Source: Gymnogyps californianus
Taxonomy: Eukaryota; Chordata; Aves; Accipitriformes; Cathartidae
DNA length: 64,000 bases
Assembly (NCBI RefSeq): GCF_018139145.2
Contig: NC_059481.1
Coordinates: forward strand, 16,976,368-17,040,367
Reading direction: 5' to 3'
Positions 36,785-50,217 of the stretch are shown in pieces (position 1 is the first letter of the stretch; every line of letters begins with the position of its first letter). The translations under genes and the position numbers were made by a program. The notes beneath the pieces are model-generated. The model worked only from the letters and a program-made list of their open reading frames with translations. It did no database searches and was not told the DNA's origin.

Positions 36785-38318
36785 GCAAAGCTTTGCTTAC
36801 AGCCTAAGTGAACTGGACAGTATTTGCTAAACCCAACAAGGAATTTAGCAGCTAATTTTTTTCAATGGTCAGGAAAAAGGGATCATATTTATCTTTCTTG
36901 TTCAAACTAAGGTGGTATGCCTGCAACAGAATTTGCTGTTCACATTTTCATTATTCTTTAGAGCTAACTGAAACTTGATTTAAAAAATTATATTAATCAG
37001 TTCAGCTTATAGTAGCCATTGATCAGTTCCTAAGTGTTTTTTAGTGGTCTTACGTGACAATTGTTAATTGTACTTGATTAGAAGAACATAATCACAACAG
37101 GGCTAATGGTTGGATTCTCAGCTGAGCAAATCTGGATTAATCTACAGCCCTGACGTTCTGATCCGTAACATATTTGAAATCAAATTAAAAATCCAGACTG
37201 GTGTTATTAGAATGGGATGTGTGTTCATGCTGAAAGTCATTTGATATAATTTTGACATCTTTTTTGTTCTTTCAGAGCATCTAGCGTAGCTGTTCAGTTT
37301 CAATTTTTTTTCCTAATTGTTATAAAAAAAGTTGTCTTTGCACTGGGAAGTATTCCATCTGGAAGACTTCAAAAAAAATATATTTCCTTTAGCATTTAAA
37401 AATCAAATTCTGAAATAGACTTTTATTCCTACTAGATTTAGATAAGCCATTTGATTAAAAACCATCCAGAATTTCCATCTCCAACAGTGTGCAGTAAAAT
37501 GCAGGACCTGATAGTAACTATTTAATTAACCATTTTTGGTTTTTTTTCCCTCATATACCTGCGATGAAATGATACTATGATTTTGGCAGGCTTACAACAT
37601 CTGAGACCATGTGGCTCAGCAGAAGTGTGTGACATGTAAGGAAGAAAATGCAATCTATTACATCTGTGCTACACAGGTTTTCCCTCAAGTGGGAAATAAC
37701 GCAGGGTCTGCCAACCCCAAAAAGTTGCAATAAAGCTCCCCAGGTAAACAGTTCAGCTCAGAACAGACATTTTCCAGGGGTCTGGATCTCCTGTGCATCT
37801 TCCTTGCCCAGGACTAGCTGAATGAGAGGATTTTCCCCTTTTGATGCTTTGTGAAGGCAGCAGCCCAGGGGCTGTGGGCTCAGGGCAGAAGCTGAGCCCT
37901 GCTGTGTACAACCTACTGCTCTCAGCAAAAGGAGCTCTTTAACTCCCACGGAGGCTGTGGCACCTGAATTATAAGAGACAACCTTTGTCTTCTTCCAATT
38001 AGGAAGTCTAGCTGTTGTTCAGCTTCTTCCTTGCTTTCATTCCTCCTTTCTTTCAGTTTAAAGTGCGTGGGAGGGACTCACCGTGGAGGGATCTCTCCTG
38101 GATGAGAAAGGCTGTCGCAGAGGGACGGCTGCAGGAGCGAAGGTGCAGGGCTCAGGGCCATCCACCCACAGACATCCACCTCCCCGCCGGGGAGCCGACG
38201 GGTGCTTCAGTGGTCTTTCAACAGCAGCAAAACGAGCAGCTCCTCGCCCTGCCTTTACAATGGGCTGTGTGGTGGCAGCTGGTGGATCCCTACCCTGTGG
38301 GAGTACAGGGGTTAATGG

Positions 38319-38350
38319 AGCTGCTGCCCTGATTAACTCTGGCAGCAGCT
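38319..38350. repeat. Perfect 10-bp inverted repeat with 12-nt loop
   Basis: AGCTGCTGCC and GGCAGCAGCT flank a loop containing gattaa. TTAA-containing motifs also lie just outside both arms. The right arm continues into CAGCTGCTG, an E-box-like sequence. Confidence 0.85.
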
Positions 38351-41300
38351 GCTGAGTTAATTAGCGGTCGAATATAGGATGCTGGCAAAATGGCATTGCT
38401 AATTTGTCCACAAATGCAGCTTGGAGCTGAGTGGGTTTGGGGTGAATTTCATCCCCACCATTAGTGAAAATAATTTTCAAGATCTGTTTCAAAACAAGCA
38501 TTTGAGCAGGAGATGCTACGGCTGTTTCCACTGTGAGATTCCATCATGAGATTCAATCTACATGAGATTTCAGTGCAGAGTCTTCCTATATGGCTTCATT
38601 TTGCATCCGTTTGGCCCTGTTTGCTCATGTCTGGACTGCCTTGCCCTTGCCAGGGGTAGTCATTCAGGTTCCATCTTCCAACTAGGAAGGGGAATCTTGC
38701 TTGCTCCAAACGAGGGAGATCAGGTTAAGCATGAGAGGCTCCTGAGAGGTGTCTAGAAATAATTAATTTGCTGTGGTTGCAGGAGCAGAGGCTTGCTCTG
38801 ACCAGCCATGCATGGTTAAAGCACATATAAAGGCAGAGATTTCTCAGGATCCAGCTCACCTGCAAAGGACAGACGGGATCTACAAAGCCTTTAGTAATTT
38901 CACAGGGAGCAACCATTCTGGTTTGCACATACTCAGAGCATCCCAGTGAGCATGCCTGTCCTTGCAGCTGGAAAAAAACTGTTAATAAATGCCCATTACA
39001 ATAGTAACCATTTAGCCATTGGCTTGTCTCCATGCTAAGACCTGTGCATCAGCGACTCTTTGTTTCCTGCCAATTCCAGGTAGACAGATGTTTTCTTTGG
39101 GGGTGTTATGGAGACTGTGAATGGTTTGGATCAGGATATTGCATCTGTGCTGTGTCTGCTTTCATCAGATACTCTTTCTAAAGGACATTGGAGATAACAG
39201 TCTTCTGACTGGGTGATGGAAAAAAAGGTGGAGTGAAAAGGGATAAAGGGTGAAAATGGAGTTGCTTGTTCAGTTACTGAGCATGGAGGAGGGTTTTTCT
39301 TTCTTTTTTTCCAGCAATTGCTGAGTCAAGTGTGTATATCAAAGTTTACTGAACATGCCCTTTCTGCATCCTTATGCAAAACGTTTCCTGCTTGAAGACA
39401 GAGCCAATTACCATGCACGTATTTACCCAGCTCTAGGAGCCTGCCTAGCTCCTATCTATATTTCATGAGTCTCAACACTCCCTGAGGCTTGCCGCACTCT
39501 GCTCTGCCTGCAGTGAAGAGCTCCTCAACTGCAAAAGCAACAATGACTCAAGAAAAACGCACAAATAGATGAAGCTCCCTGGATTTACCTCCCCTGGCAG
39601 CCTTGGCCTTATCCCCTTAATGCTGGGTGGCATTTGGATGCTCTTTCAGAGCCTGCCAGCAGTCAGGCACATGCAGTAGCCACCGGCTGGTGCTCAATCT
39701 ACTGGCCACTGGCTGATGTAGAAAACAAGCTGGTCCTCACACCCTATGCAAGTTGGTAGCCAATAACAGTACTACCCCTCTGCTATCGTGCTCTGGTGTC
39801 TTTTCCATCTTTAATTCATAGAGGGGTTAAAGCAAGGTCTCTTACATCGTCTGGCTCAGCTGTACAGTCAGTGCGGGGCTCACACTTCTGGGTTACTTCC
39901 CACCAGTTCGCCTTTGATTTTCAGCAACCCCAGTGATGAGGTTTCTGTCTTTCCCCCTTGACATCTTGTCCTTCAGCCCCAGAAATATTGCTGTCAGGAA
40001 GCTTTGGCTAAACTTCAGCCTCAGTTTGAATTTCAGGCTTTCACATCTGCTGTAAATGCCCCAGCACCTGGCCAAGCTGATCTCTCATTCGGTGTGACTG
40101 GGAATAGATCAGTAGGAATGCAGCACTCCAACTTGCTCCCCAGTATACTCCCCAGGCAAACGTAGCCAGCTCTGTTTAAGAAGTAGACAGGGTGGGGTTT
40201 TTTGTCTCGTTGATTGCTTAGAAATTTTCTTTTTATTCCCAGTTGAAATGTCTTTCCAGCCAGTTCACAGTCTCCTTGTTCTTGCATCCACATTAGATTA
40301 GGAGCATTTTTTCATCCATTTTCTCTTCCACTGCTCTCAGCACAGCTGGGTCCAGCTGGACAGTATGGATGGTCCATTAACACTATCCAATGAAGCTGAT
40401 GGGTAAATGTAAAAGAGAAGCTCCCCATCTCTCTTTGGAGAATCTGCTCCTCCCTTCTGGTCAAAGAATGTTTATCCAAACTTTTTATTCTCAAAAGAAA
40501 AAAGAACTGTTCTGGACAAATTAGAAATATTTGAGAAGCAAATGTTTTCTTTTGTCCATTTTCACTGAAAATGACTGAACCCACTGCAGAAGTCTGAATC
40601 CTTGGGGAAAACCTGCCAAATTTTTAAGAAAAATATTGACTGATATGAAGAAAAAGTTTATTAACATCTCTTTTTTCATAGAAAACTAGACTATTTTTTG
40701 ACCCTTTCTCCCTGCTTTGTCTGCCTGAATGAAACAAACAGACAAGCAAGGAGCAGAAAACACTTCAGACTGATTTTTTTAATATTCAAAGTTATTCCAC
40801 TAGTTTCTAGTAGATTCCCCATTTGCTGGGCTCTCTTAGTCAGAATCATGTGGAAGAAACAATGTCTGTTCCTATCAGCAGAGCTCTATTTTTAGAAGGG
40901 ATGCAGAAAATAGAGGTAAGGTTGTATTTGTTCAAGTAATAGTGGGCTTTCCAATGGTGCTCCCCTTTTTTTCTTATTTTGAATTTACTTTAGGATTGAA
41001 ATACTGTGGGTCGAGTGGTATTTGAACCCAGCTGTGCCTATGTTATTTCTTTATATTGCTTTTATTGTGGAAAGAACAAATGACACATCAGAGTTCAATC
41101 TTCAGTCGTTGATAGTGCAGCTTGCTATTCTTCCAATTGGGATCAAGCCAAAGGAATAATCATGTTTATCTATGCAAAGCATATCTCTGAAATCTGCAGT
41201 TCACATTGCTCTGGGATCCAAACCCAGGTGATTTCATGACAGCTAATAACCGCTGTAATTAGGAACCTAATTAAATATCCTCTGATCTTACCCTTCTCAG

Positions 41301-43404
41301 AGTTGATCAGCTCAGGGGGCTGATTTGGATTCTCCATCTCTCTCTTCATCCAGTCTCATACAGCAAGGAAAGCACGAATGATTTTTAGCATCCTTTGAAG
41401 TGTTAGATACTGCTCAGCAGCAGCCCAGAGCTCAGGGATGAATAGACCAGCAGCATGAGCCAATGTGGCTAGTAAGTTCCTACAAAGTATATTGAATGTG
41501 TTAAAAAAAAATAAACCACAGAGAATGACTGAGCTAGAAAGGAGCCAGGAAGGGCAGGAGAGCTTCACCACCTTCCAGCAGAGAAAGTCAGCAGTGCCTC
41601 AACCATCTGTAGCCGCGCAGCAGGCGATTTGTCAGGTTAGTGTTAAAACGGCTCTGAGAAGGATCTAATCTGTGGCTGGGGACAGGTGCTGAGGGTGTTG
41701 TACAGAAGGATCAGCAGTTTTGCCTTCACTTGGCAGCCAGGGTTACTCTACCAGAAGAAATCAGCGCTGTCCATGAGCCAAGGGAGCTCTCTGCATGATG
41801 TCATGCTGCAGGGGAACCCCTTGCTGCAGAGACCACGGGCAGTGCTTCCTCCCTACAAAGCACACAAGATGCGAGAAGCAGAAAGAAAAGTTAGGCAAAA
41901 ATTCCCTGCCTGTACAGGGGGCTGGGCGACTTCAAGCTGGCTCTCAGGGAGAGGTGGGTGCCCTGAATGAGCTGGGCAGAAGTAGCTGTCGATCTGTAGG
42001 AACAGCACTGAGGCACCCTTGGGATCATAGTGGGCAAATATCAGGGATGAATTTGGGTTCATGAAGCCCCACTATGTTTTGCAATCCACTGTACTGAGTA
42101 GCGCACTTGTGCTGGCCACCCCCGTCTGACCACAGGGGAGTTCCCTCAGACTTTGTAACAGTCAGACATATAGCAGCAGATTGGGGACCCTCAGAGCGAA
42201 ACATTTTCTCAGTTTCCAACAAGTGAGGAGACTAATTTCTAAGAGATCAGGTGGAGTTATTTCCCAGAGAAAATCCTGCTCATCTCACAGTAAAATTTCA
42301 AGGTACATTCCTTGCAAACAGGAAATGTCTGCAATCTTCTCAACTCTGCATCAAACTCTGGTACCCCAAATTCAGGCACTATGCGGCTGGTGTTGAACAG
42401 AGACCTCCTGCAGAGCCTGGATCTCCACCAGCCTTGGAAAGAGAGTCTTGATGAGAACAGTTGGGCAGGTGACACTTAGGAAGCAGGTAAAGCTGTCACC
42501 TGCAGTCTGTGGAGGATGGACTCTGCTTTTAGACACCAACTTTTACAAGAGATATGGCCTTACTAAAACCCAAAAAACCACAATGGGCCAAATGCCTCAC
42601 CTGGAGGATGTTGTATCTGGCTCGGGTTAGTTTGGAGGTGTAGTGTTGCTTGGCCTGTTTTCTGCTCTCTAGCCCTGCGGAAAAAATATTGTATCTGGAT
42701 CCTATGTGGTGGTGAACAGACTTGCACAGCAGTGCATGGCAATGGAAAGCAGTGAGCTGTGAATAACCATGTGTCGTGTTGGGGCAGCAGTGGCATGTGG
42801 CCCATGAGTGCCTCCACTAACGGCCATGGGCCAGTCCTGGAGGAAAATCTGGGCACCAGCACTGCAAAGCATGGAAGTCTGGGCAGGACCCAGCCCCGGT
42901 CATGGTTTATTAGTAACTATGGAAGCCTTCGCTATCCAAAGCATGTCTGACCCTCCGCTTCTCTACAGGGAAGCGAGAAATGTGTTTTATTTGGAAATAA
43001 AAGATCCTTCCACAGACCAGTTTTAAAACCCATCTCATCCCAATCACAGCAGCAAACCCATTTACGGTTGAATAGAGGCAGGCGGCGCCTGGCCCTCTGC
43101 CAGCACTGAGCTTAAAACACAACAGGCACATCAGTGCCTTTTGCTCACAGCTCTGTGCCCATCACTAGATACATTTGTGGTTCTCATGTGCGCAGGAACT
43201 GCAGACACTCAGAGCTGTCCTCGTTCCAAATTCATTACCTGGATTCCTCATATCTGTGCCTCGCAGGAGAAAGCTAACAAGTGAATTTAGTGTTCAGGCA
43301 AAGCACCAACTTTACAGCCCTGAAAACCAACCTCCTCTGCAGCACAAGCATACCAGTTTTCCCAAGCAACAGCCTTTTAGCTGCCCTTGTGCAGCTGAGA
43401 TGAT

Positions 43405-43515
43405 ACAACATTATCTGCCTCTGTTCCCAAGCATCTCACAGCACATTTGGTAGATTCGGAGAGGTAGAAAGCACTCAATCCCATTCCCAAAATGGGAAAT
43501 AGAGGCAGAGACAGC
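43405..43515 (+). repeat. MIR/L2-like ancient SINE fossil
   Basis: The segment contains cccattcccaaaatgggaaa and then tagaggcagagacagcacag, a diverged version of the MIR core. Confidence 0.35.
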
Positions 43516-44664
43516 ACAGAGCCTTACAAAAATTCTGTTGCAGAGAAAGAACTTTCTATATTAAATGTCCAAAATTGATATGTTAATCATGGGTCCATAT
43601 TCCTCTTCCTACCATCACTTCCTTCCAGGAATCTCATGCAAGCAAGAGGGGAACTGGACAGCTCTTGCCCCTTCTGCTTAGCTTGCAGTGATGGGATCTG
43701 TTACTGCAGGCTTGGCACTGTGGGCTTCGGTGCTCTGGCTGCTTATTCCTGGGTAACCAGAAAGATTTTTCAACCACCAGCAGATTTTGCATCTGTCACT
43801 AAAGTGCCATGAGAAAGCAGTCTTTTTCCCTAGCCAGTCTGGGTTAGATGAAAGGCTTGATATCCACTCACCGTCTGCAGGCCATTCCCTGGCTCCCCGT
43901 CAAGTAAGTCTGATGTTACACTTTGATAAATAACTTTTGATCATCATTTCCTTCTTGCCACTTTCTTCACCTGGGGTATTCTATCCTCTTTCCCCTGAAG
44001 AGGTGCTAGCATGATCTGCCTTGAAGTATTTGTTATCCCCTTGAAATTTGCCAGCTAATCCCCCCAGGCTCACCATCTGGAGGACACCTGCTCTCACACT
44101 CCATTTCTTGCCTGCCTTCTCCCGTATATCATCCAGGATTCCTGCTTTTAGCAAAAATCTTGAATTTGTTTTATCTTAGGTTTACTCAGGGTGTGATAGA
44201 CTGTACTTCTCTCTTCCCCCTCAGGAGCAGAAGCCATTTGCTGTGATAGCACTATCTTCTGGTGTCATTTCTGTGTGAACAGTCCCAATGTAGCTGGTCA
44301 AGGGAAAGCCATTTCACAGCCTTCCTGTTACTGCTACCCACGATCAACCACCCAGGGAACCCTCTAGCCTGGGATCCCCTCTCTGACAGTGAGCACCACC
44401 AAATACATCCAAGAAACTCCTCGGTGGACAGTTACAGAATAGCCTACACCAGAATGAAGTTCTCTTGATGTTTGCCTGATGTCTTGAAGAAGAACTTATT
44501 TCTCCCCGTAGAAAAAAAGGTTGTAGAAACTCAAATGAAACTCATGTTCTCCTTTCCCTTAAATACATCCAGTCCCTGCTTTCAATGCTGCCAAGGCCTT
44601 GCCTTCTATTCCCAGGAGCCCCACAGGTTAGTGTGTAGATAGGGCTTTCTTTGTGCAGGATTTC

Positions 44665-44775
44665 AGTCTCTTGCCTTTCAAATTTCCTGAACGTCCCTTT
44701 GTCTCCTATTATGAGACTGCAAGTAAGTCCATCTCATTTACATTTTTAGGACAAAAAGAGACTGATTTTTTCCTT
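44665..44775 (-). repeat. Possible ancient CR1-like LINE fragment
   Basis: The motifs aatttcctgaacgtcccttt and attatgagac match, in the opposite orientation, part of the same kind of old LINE sequence recognised at 32100-32290. Only about 100 bases are recognisable. Confidence 0.4.
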
Positions 44776-46439
44776 TTCTTCCCTATTGCAAGAAATAGTT
44801 TTCATGTCCCAGAGCATGCTTGGAAACAGAGCCCACACAAGGGGTAAAGGCGGCAGATACTGCGTGGAGCCCCCTTACCAAGCCTGCTGCCTCATCATGC
44901 CTTCCCTTCCACCCAACACGGGGCTTGGGTGCATGCTGATCTGGCAGCTGCTTGGCCACCAGTGCCATCTGCCAGCGGGTGACTTCACCCAGTCCCGAGA
45001 AGGCGTCTTGCAGAAGCGTTGCCAACTGACTTGGGGGTGAAGGGAGGAACAAAAATAGAGCTCTGCGCAGCGGTGCAGGACATGATCTCTAAAGCTAGGT
45101 GGGGATGAATAGTATCAACAGTAGGAGTAAGTGTGATCAACACATTTCAGGCTGCACTGGGCTGCAGACTGCCAAATTCAGGAGTTCCCCTACGAGTACT
45201 GGGGAAAGCAGGAGCTAGAGGAAAGCCCGCGCTCTCTGATCCCACTCATCTGCTCATCAGAAGCCAGGTGGAGGGACACTGCTGTGGGGAGAGTTGGCAA
45301 TAGGTGTACTCGAAGCCCAATTCCTGGCAGGCAGTCCCTAGCATGCTTTTCAAGAGTAGCTTTCCATGCTCTTTAAGGCCCGTTGTGCCTGGCTCTGCAG
45401 CACACGGAGCATGGCCAGCTTTCCTAAATCTCAAGACTATCAAAATGACAGTCAAAAGGACGGGCAGTCAAAATGGCCCTGAGGAGCCTGGCGAGGTTTG
45501 ATCTCAGCGCGTCAGGACGTGGACTGGAAGCTGGATAATAACATGCTGACAGATGAAGTCCTCAGAAGGGGCCAAGTGCAGCTGCCCACCACAATATGCC
45601 TGCTGACAAGAGCCATGCTCCAGCTGAGGTTTAGAGAGGCATGAAGGCGAGAGGGCATCCCAGTGCCAAATAACATTTTTGCAAGCAGGCTAAGGAGAAG
45701 AGGAGGCCAGCCAACTGTGTGGGAGCAGACAGCTTTGAGTCCTGTCTGTCGGTGACATGCACCAGGGCACATGGTGACAGCAGCGGTGGGATACACTATG
45801 TCCCTGACTCCCATCAGGGAGGAAGATGCTGAGTCCCTCAGTGCTTAAATCTTGCTAAAAGCCATATTTCTCCATTGAAGTCATTTCCAGGGAGACTGCA
45901 GCTGGAATTTCTGCTGTACAGCCCATTGGCAGGCTTGAGCTGGGTCAAAGAGCCTGGACTTTGGGATGGGGTAGAGGGATTCCCCTCATTTCAGTATCTG
46001 CAGGAAGAAGCACGCTTAGACCAGGGACGATGAGGACTGGTCCCCAGGTTACAAGATCTCTGCCCTCCCCAGCTGCCAGAGCAGCTCCTTTGCATGGGGA
46101 CACCAGAGCTTCAGGATCTCTCTCCATTGCCTTTCCATTTTTAGGGGGTCTGATGACTATTAGTGGCTTTAGCACGTCTTCTTTGGGTAGAACTGAAATA
46201 AGAGTAATGGAAGGACAGCTATGAAACAGGCTGGAAGTATTATTGATTCTGGTTAGAAACAGTGCATTGGAGGTCATTCACAGGAGACTCTGTCCTTGTG
46301 AGGATAATTTCAGGATCGCAGTGGTTTTGGCAAGGACAATCTGAAGTCCAGAAAGTTGAACTTTTGAGCTCTCCATTGGTGGTTACAAGATTCACTTTTC
46401 AGTTATGCATGTATTTTCCCTACACAATCTCTGACAGGT

Positions 46440-46600
46440 AGAGAAGGTAAGTTATTACAGCTATTTTGCAGACAAGGAACTAAGCCTAAGAGTAACTAAA
46501 TGTCTTCTCTAAGGTTAATCGAGCCATTTGTGGCATTACAGAAAACTGTACGGAGTTCTTGATGCTGCCCGAACCATTAAGCCATCTTTCTTCTAACCAA
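46440..46600 (+). repeat. MIR/L2-like ancient SINE fossil
   Basis: The order attttgcagacaaggaacta, then aagagtaactaaatgtct and a ctaaggttaatcgagcc segment mirrors the MIR core. The element is strongly diverged. Confidence 0.4.
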
Positions 46601-47099
46601 ACCTGCCTGAGTCCTGACAAACGGCTGCACAGGCATGTATTTTTCAAACTGTTTTCTTACCCTTTTCATATTTTACAGCAGAATTACAGGTAAAACATAA
46701 GCAGAAGTAGCCTGAATTCAACTCTGCTGGCATAAATTACACTGACGGCAATTTGACTTTAACTCCCATCTGTACTGTCGCGCCCCTACCCACAAGCATG
46801 AGTCACACTAAGCAATAAATAATAGCCAAATCCTTCTTCTGCCTTGACAGGTGATTTTAAGGATTTTCTCTCTGCATACACATGAGCTATGGTGCTATAG
46901 CCTGATGATGTATTGTCGCTATTAATTTTGGGAAATGAAGCTTTTTCATCATTAATGTCCAGCCTGAACACAGGAATTTATTAGGCTGTTTGGGAGGCAA
47001 ATGCACAGCCTTCTCACCACTATGAAGTGGTACGCTTAATTGCTTTTTTTCCCCCCCCTCCCTTTTGCTGGTTCAAGGCAACATTAGTTTCCAAGACTG

Positions 47100-47295
47100 G
47101 ATACTCCAGCTACTGTTATGCCTTCTCCTCTCCCCTCCTTTCTGACCTTCACCTTCCCACCCCCTGCCTTGTCCTACCTCCTTTGCTATATCTCATGCTC
47201 TGCTGTTGCCTTCTCTCATTCTTTGACTCCTGCAGTATCTGCTCCTTGTTTCAGTGGTTTTCTCCTTTCCTCCTCTTCCTCTCCCATTCAACAGA
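47100..47295 (+). repeat. Long pyrimidine-rich stretch
   Basis: About 190 bases dominated by C and T (cttctcctctcccctccttt and similar), preceded by a run of C at about 47052-47058. The open frames through it are products of this bias. Confidence 0.7.
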
Positions 47296-49962
47296 GGCAC
47301 GAACATCATTTTCAGAAGACTGAGACGGTAGATGACCCATGGCACAGCTGAGAACCACATGACTTGGGGTTGTCAAGATACTGCCCAAGCTTAAGGCTCT
47401 GTGTAAATGTGCTGCTTTTGCAAAGAGCTATCCTAAAGATTCATGCAGGAACAAGAAAGGAATATGGGATGCTTGGGAAAAACCACTGCCAAGCAACCCA
47501 CCTTTCCATAATGTTAGGGGGCCCACTACGTGTGCTGGAATTAGCCGTACTCCTCTTCTGCTGTATAGTGCAAAAAAACTGCCAGGGGCTCTTTTGAGTT
47601 GAAAGTCTCCATATGGGTATAAAACATGAGTATAAATGTAGTGTTGCTATACGTGAGGTCTTATGTTACTGTTAAGTCAGTGCCAACATATTCCAGGCCC
47701 TATGGCAATTTTAGTTTGTGCATCCAGTCAATATCTATTTTTGTGATTTTCTGCAAGATGCTTGTTTCAAAAGCAGGTTCTTCAAAGATCTGGGAATCTG
47801 AGATATTCAAGGTGAAGTCTCCCAGCTAAGACAGGCTTTGCAAATTGCCTGCTTACAGAAGAAAACATCACTTTGTGGGTATATTTTGTTTGTGCTGCAG
47901 TGATATATGTGGTGCACATAGTGAATTTGATAACCAGATAACAGAATCTGCTGAATGATCATGGATGCGACAAAGCTCAGGTCTCCTCAGTAGCATTTCA
48001 TATCCAAAAAAATGGTCAAACTAATCAAAATGCTATGAAAATGGATGGAGCAAAAGCAATTGCTCCAGTATTTTCCCTGCTACATAACCTTGAAAGGAGT
48101 CTCAGAGTGAACATCTCTTTAAATCTGCTACTGCTTGCACTTGTATTTCTCCACAGGCAAGGTGCATAATGAACAGTGCATTTGCAATTTTGAAAGCTCT
48201 TGTGGCCACAAAACAATTGTATTGGAGGGCTCATGCAAAAAAGAAAGAGGCTGAATTTAGTTTGAGAACAACCCTTCTTATTTAATCTCAATCTTAGCAT
48301 CGTAATAACTGTGCTCCTCAGACTTGATCTTTGAGGAGCCCCGAAGGGAAACACAAGTATCAAACCTATTAAAGAGCATGATGGAAGCATAAGGTTGGCT
48401 GCGACTGCGGCAGGCTGCGGCACAGGGGATTTCTTGGAATGAGCCTGAATTCTGGCATGGCCGCTGCCTTGGTACACTTCACTGGAGCTGGCAAGCAACT
48501 GTCTCTAGAGACTGATGCCTGAGCATCCCGGGCTGGGAAAGAGCTGTTCCCAATAGCAGGAATGGTTCCCTGCAGGGAGATCTCTCAGCCTGTGGAAATG
48601 TCTGTTAGAGTACTTTCTTAACACGGTCCGATACCATGGTGGAAAACAGGAGACAAGAACCCTGCAAGGGCTGCTGTGAGGTGCATTAAATGGTTTGTCC
48701 TTCTGTCTCCAGTTTGTGGGGTGGTTTGTTGGTCCCCCAGCAATGGGAAGGTGATCATGGACAATAACTGATGATGCTTTTCTGTACCTGAAACACTGCA
48801 GTCATTTCCCATTTGAGATAGGAGATGAGGAGACACTGCATCCTGGCCACAGCAGTGTGGTAACTGGGCAAAGCGTGATTTTGTGGCACAACACACCGAA
48901 GACACCTTGACTGCATGGAGCCAAAGGAGAGGGGGAGCTTCAGGCTTCAGCAAGGCAGAAAGGAGGGAAGGACAAGAGTAGGGAGTGCTGGGGCGAGGAG
49001 GGGAAACAGATACAGCAGACTTCGATGCTGCTCTGTTAGCTAGAGGCAGGAGAAAGAATGAGGTATTTAATAAAGATACTTGCTCAAATAAAATCCCTTC
49101 TGAAAGAAAGCAGTATGTAGAAATCACTCGGGGTTGTGTCTGCTTTCATGACTCTGTCACTGGAGCAAATCTATTCATCACAGCCATGTATTAATGAATT
49201 AGTTAATTAAGTGGCTCGTTATTTAATAACACAGGTTGCAAGTGTGATGAAATAAAAGTCCCCTTTGTAGCTAGAGGCGCATCTTTGCCAATAAGCTAAG
49301 CAGTTCGTAGTTAATCAGGCATGTTTGCTGTCTGACACAGGCAGAATTTGCTGAATTGCAGGCAGTTTATTTCCAAGGTTATTGCTTACACTCATCTCTG
49401 GGAGCTTGTCAGGGCCTCCAAGCCCAGTAAGGTTAGACCTAATAAGCTGTCCAAGGGCAAACACACTTAGAAATGCTCAAACTCATTAAAGGGCATCGTT
49501 GTTTCTGAATCAACACTAAATTACCTATTGGTTTATACTGCCAGGTGCAATGCTGATAGAGGGGTTGGTTTATTAATAAGCAGTAAAGCCCTGAAGGCTC
49601 TAGCTCTCTATGATATTTAAAAAGAGAAGGACATAACAGAAACATGCACTGGATGTTTGGCACTGATATGGCTTCCCCAGGTGATCTTGGGAAAGCTTCT
49701 TGATTTACATCTACATTGGGACATCTCTGAGTATTCCTTGGTATCCAGGTCAGGGTTTGTGCATCAGCTCCACATTAGGAAAAGATTTGTGGGGCAGCAA
49801 TGCTCACCTTTATCTTGGTCATCATGTCAAAGGTAGCTGGATGTGAAGGTTGGAAGGAGGCCTTAGCTTGCTGGTCTACAGGCACCACAGGAGGATGGGA
49901 CACAGCACACAACATTTTCTTTTCAATGCTCAGATGAAGTTTTAGTCTCTCTCTGCCTCAGG

Positions 49963-50217
49963 TCATGATGTGCAAAACAAACCTAAGAACTTTTCCCAGC
50001 CTTTCATGGGAGCTGTGGGCACTGTAGGCTGCTTAGGCACTATGATAACGGGAGAGGAGGAGAAGAGGGAATCGATATCTAGGAAAAGTTGAGAGACCAG
50101 GAGTATTTTCTCAGTTAAAAGATTGTTACTCTCAATAAGATGGCCAAATTCCATTTCAGGCATATGCATTTCTAAGTTTTCTTGGAGTAAATTATCATCT
50201 CCACAAAACTCTGGCAC
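49963..50217 (-). other. Protein-like minus-strand open frame, unidentified
   Basis: This is an 84-codon frame with an acidic, Leu-rich first half (DDNLLQENLEMHMPEMEFG) and a Pro-rich tail. The codons look less random than in neighbouring open frames, but no start context, splice site or family can be defended. It may be chance or an eroded gene copy. Confidence 0.15.

Noticed and set aside
48618..49127. 169-codon minus-strand open frame
   Set aside because: The composition is Ser/Pro/Leu/Cys-rich as expected from antisense purine-rich DNA, and no family was recognised.
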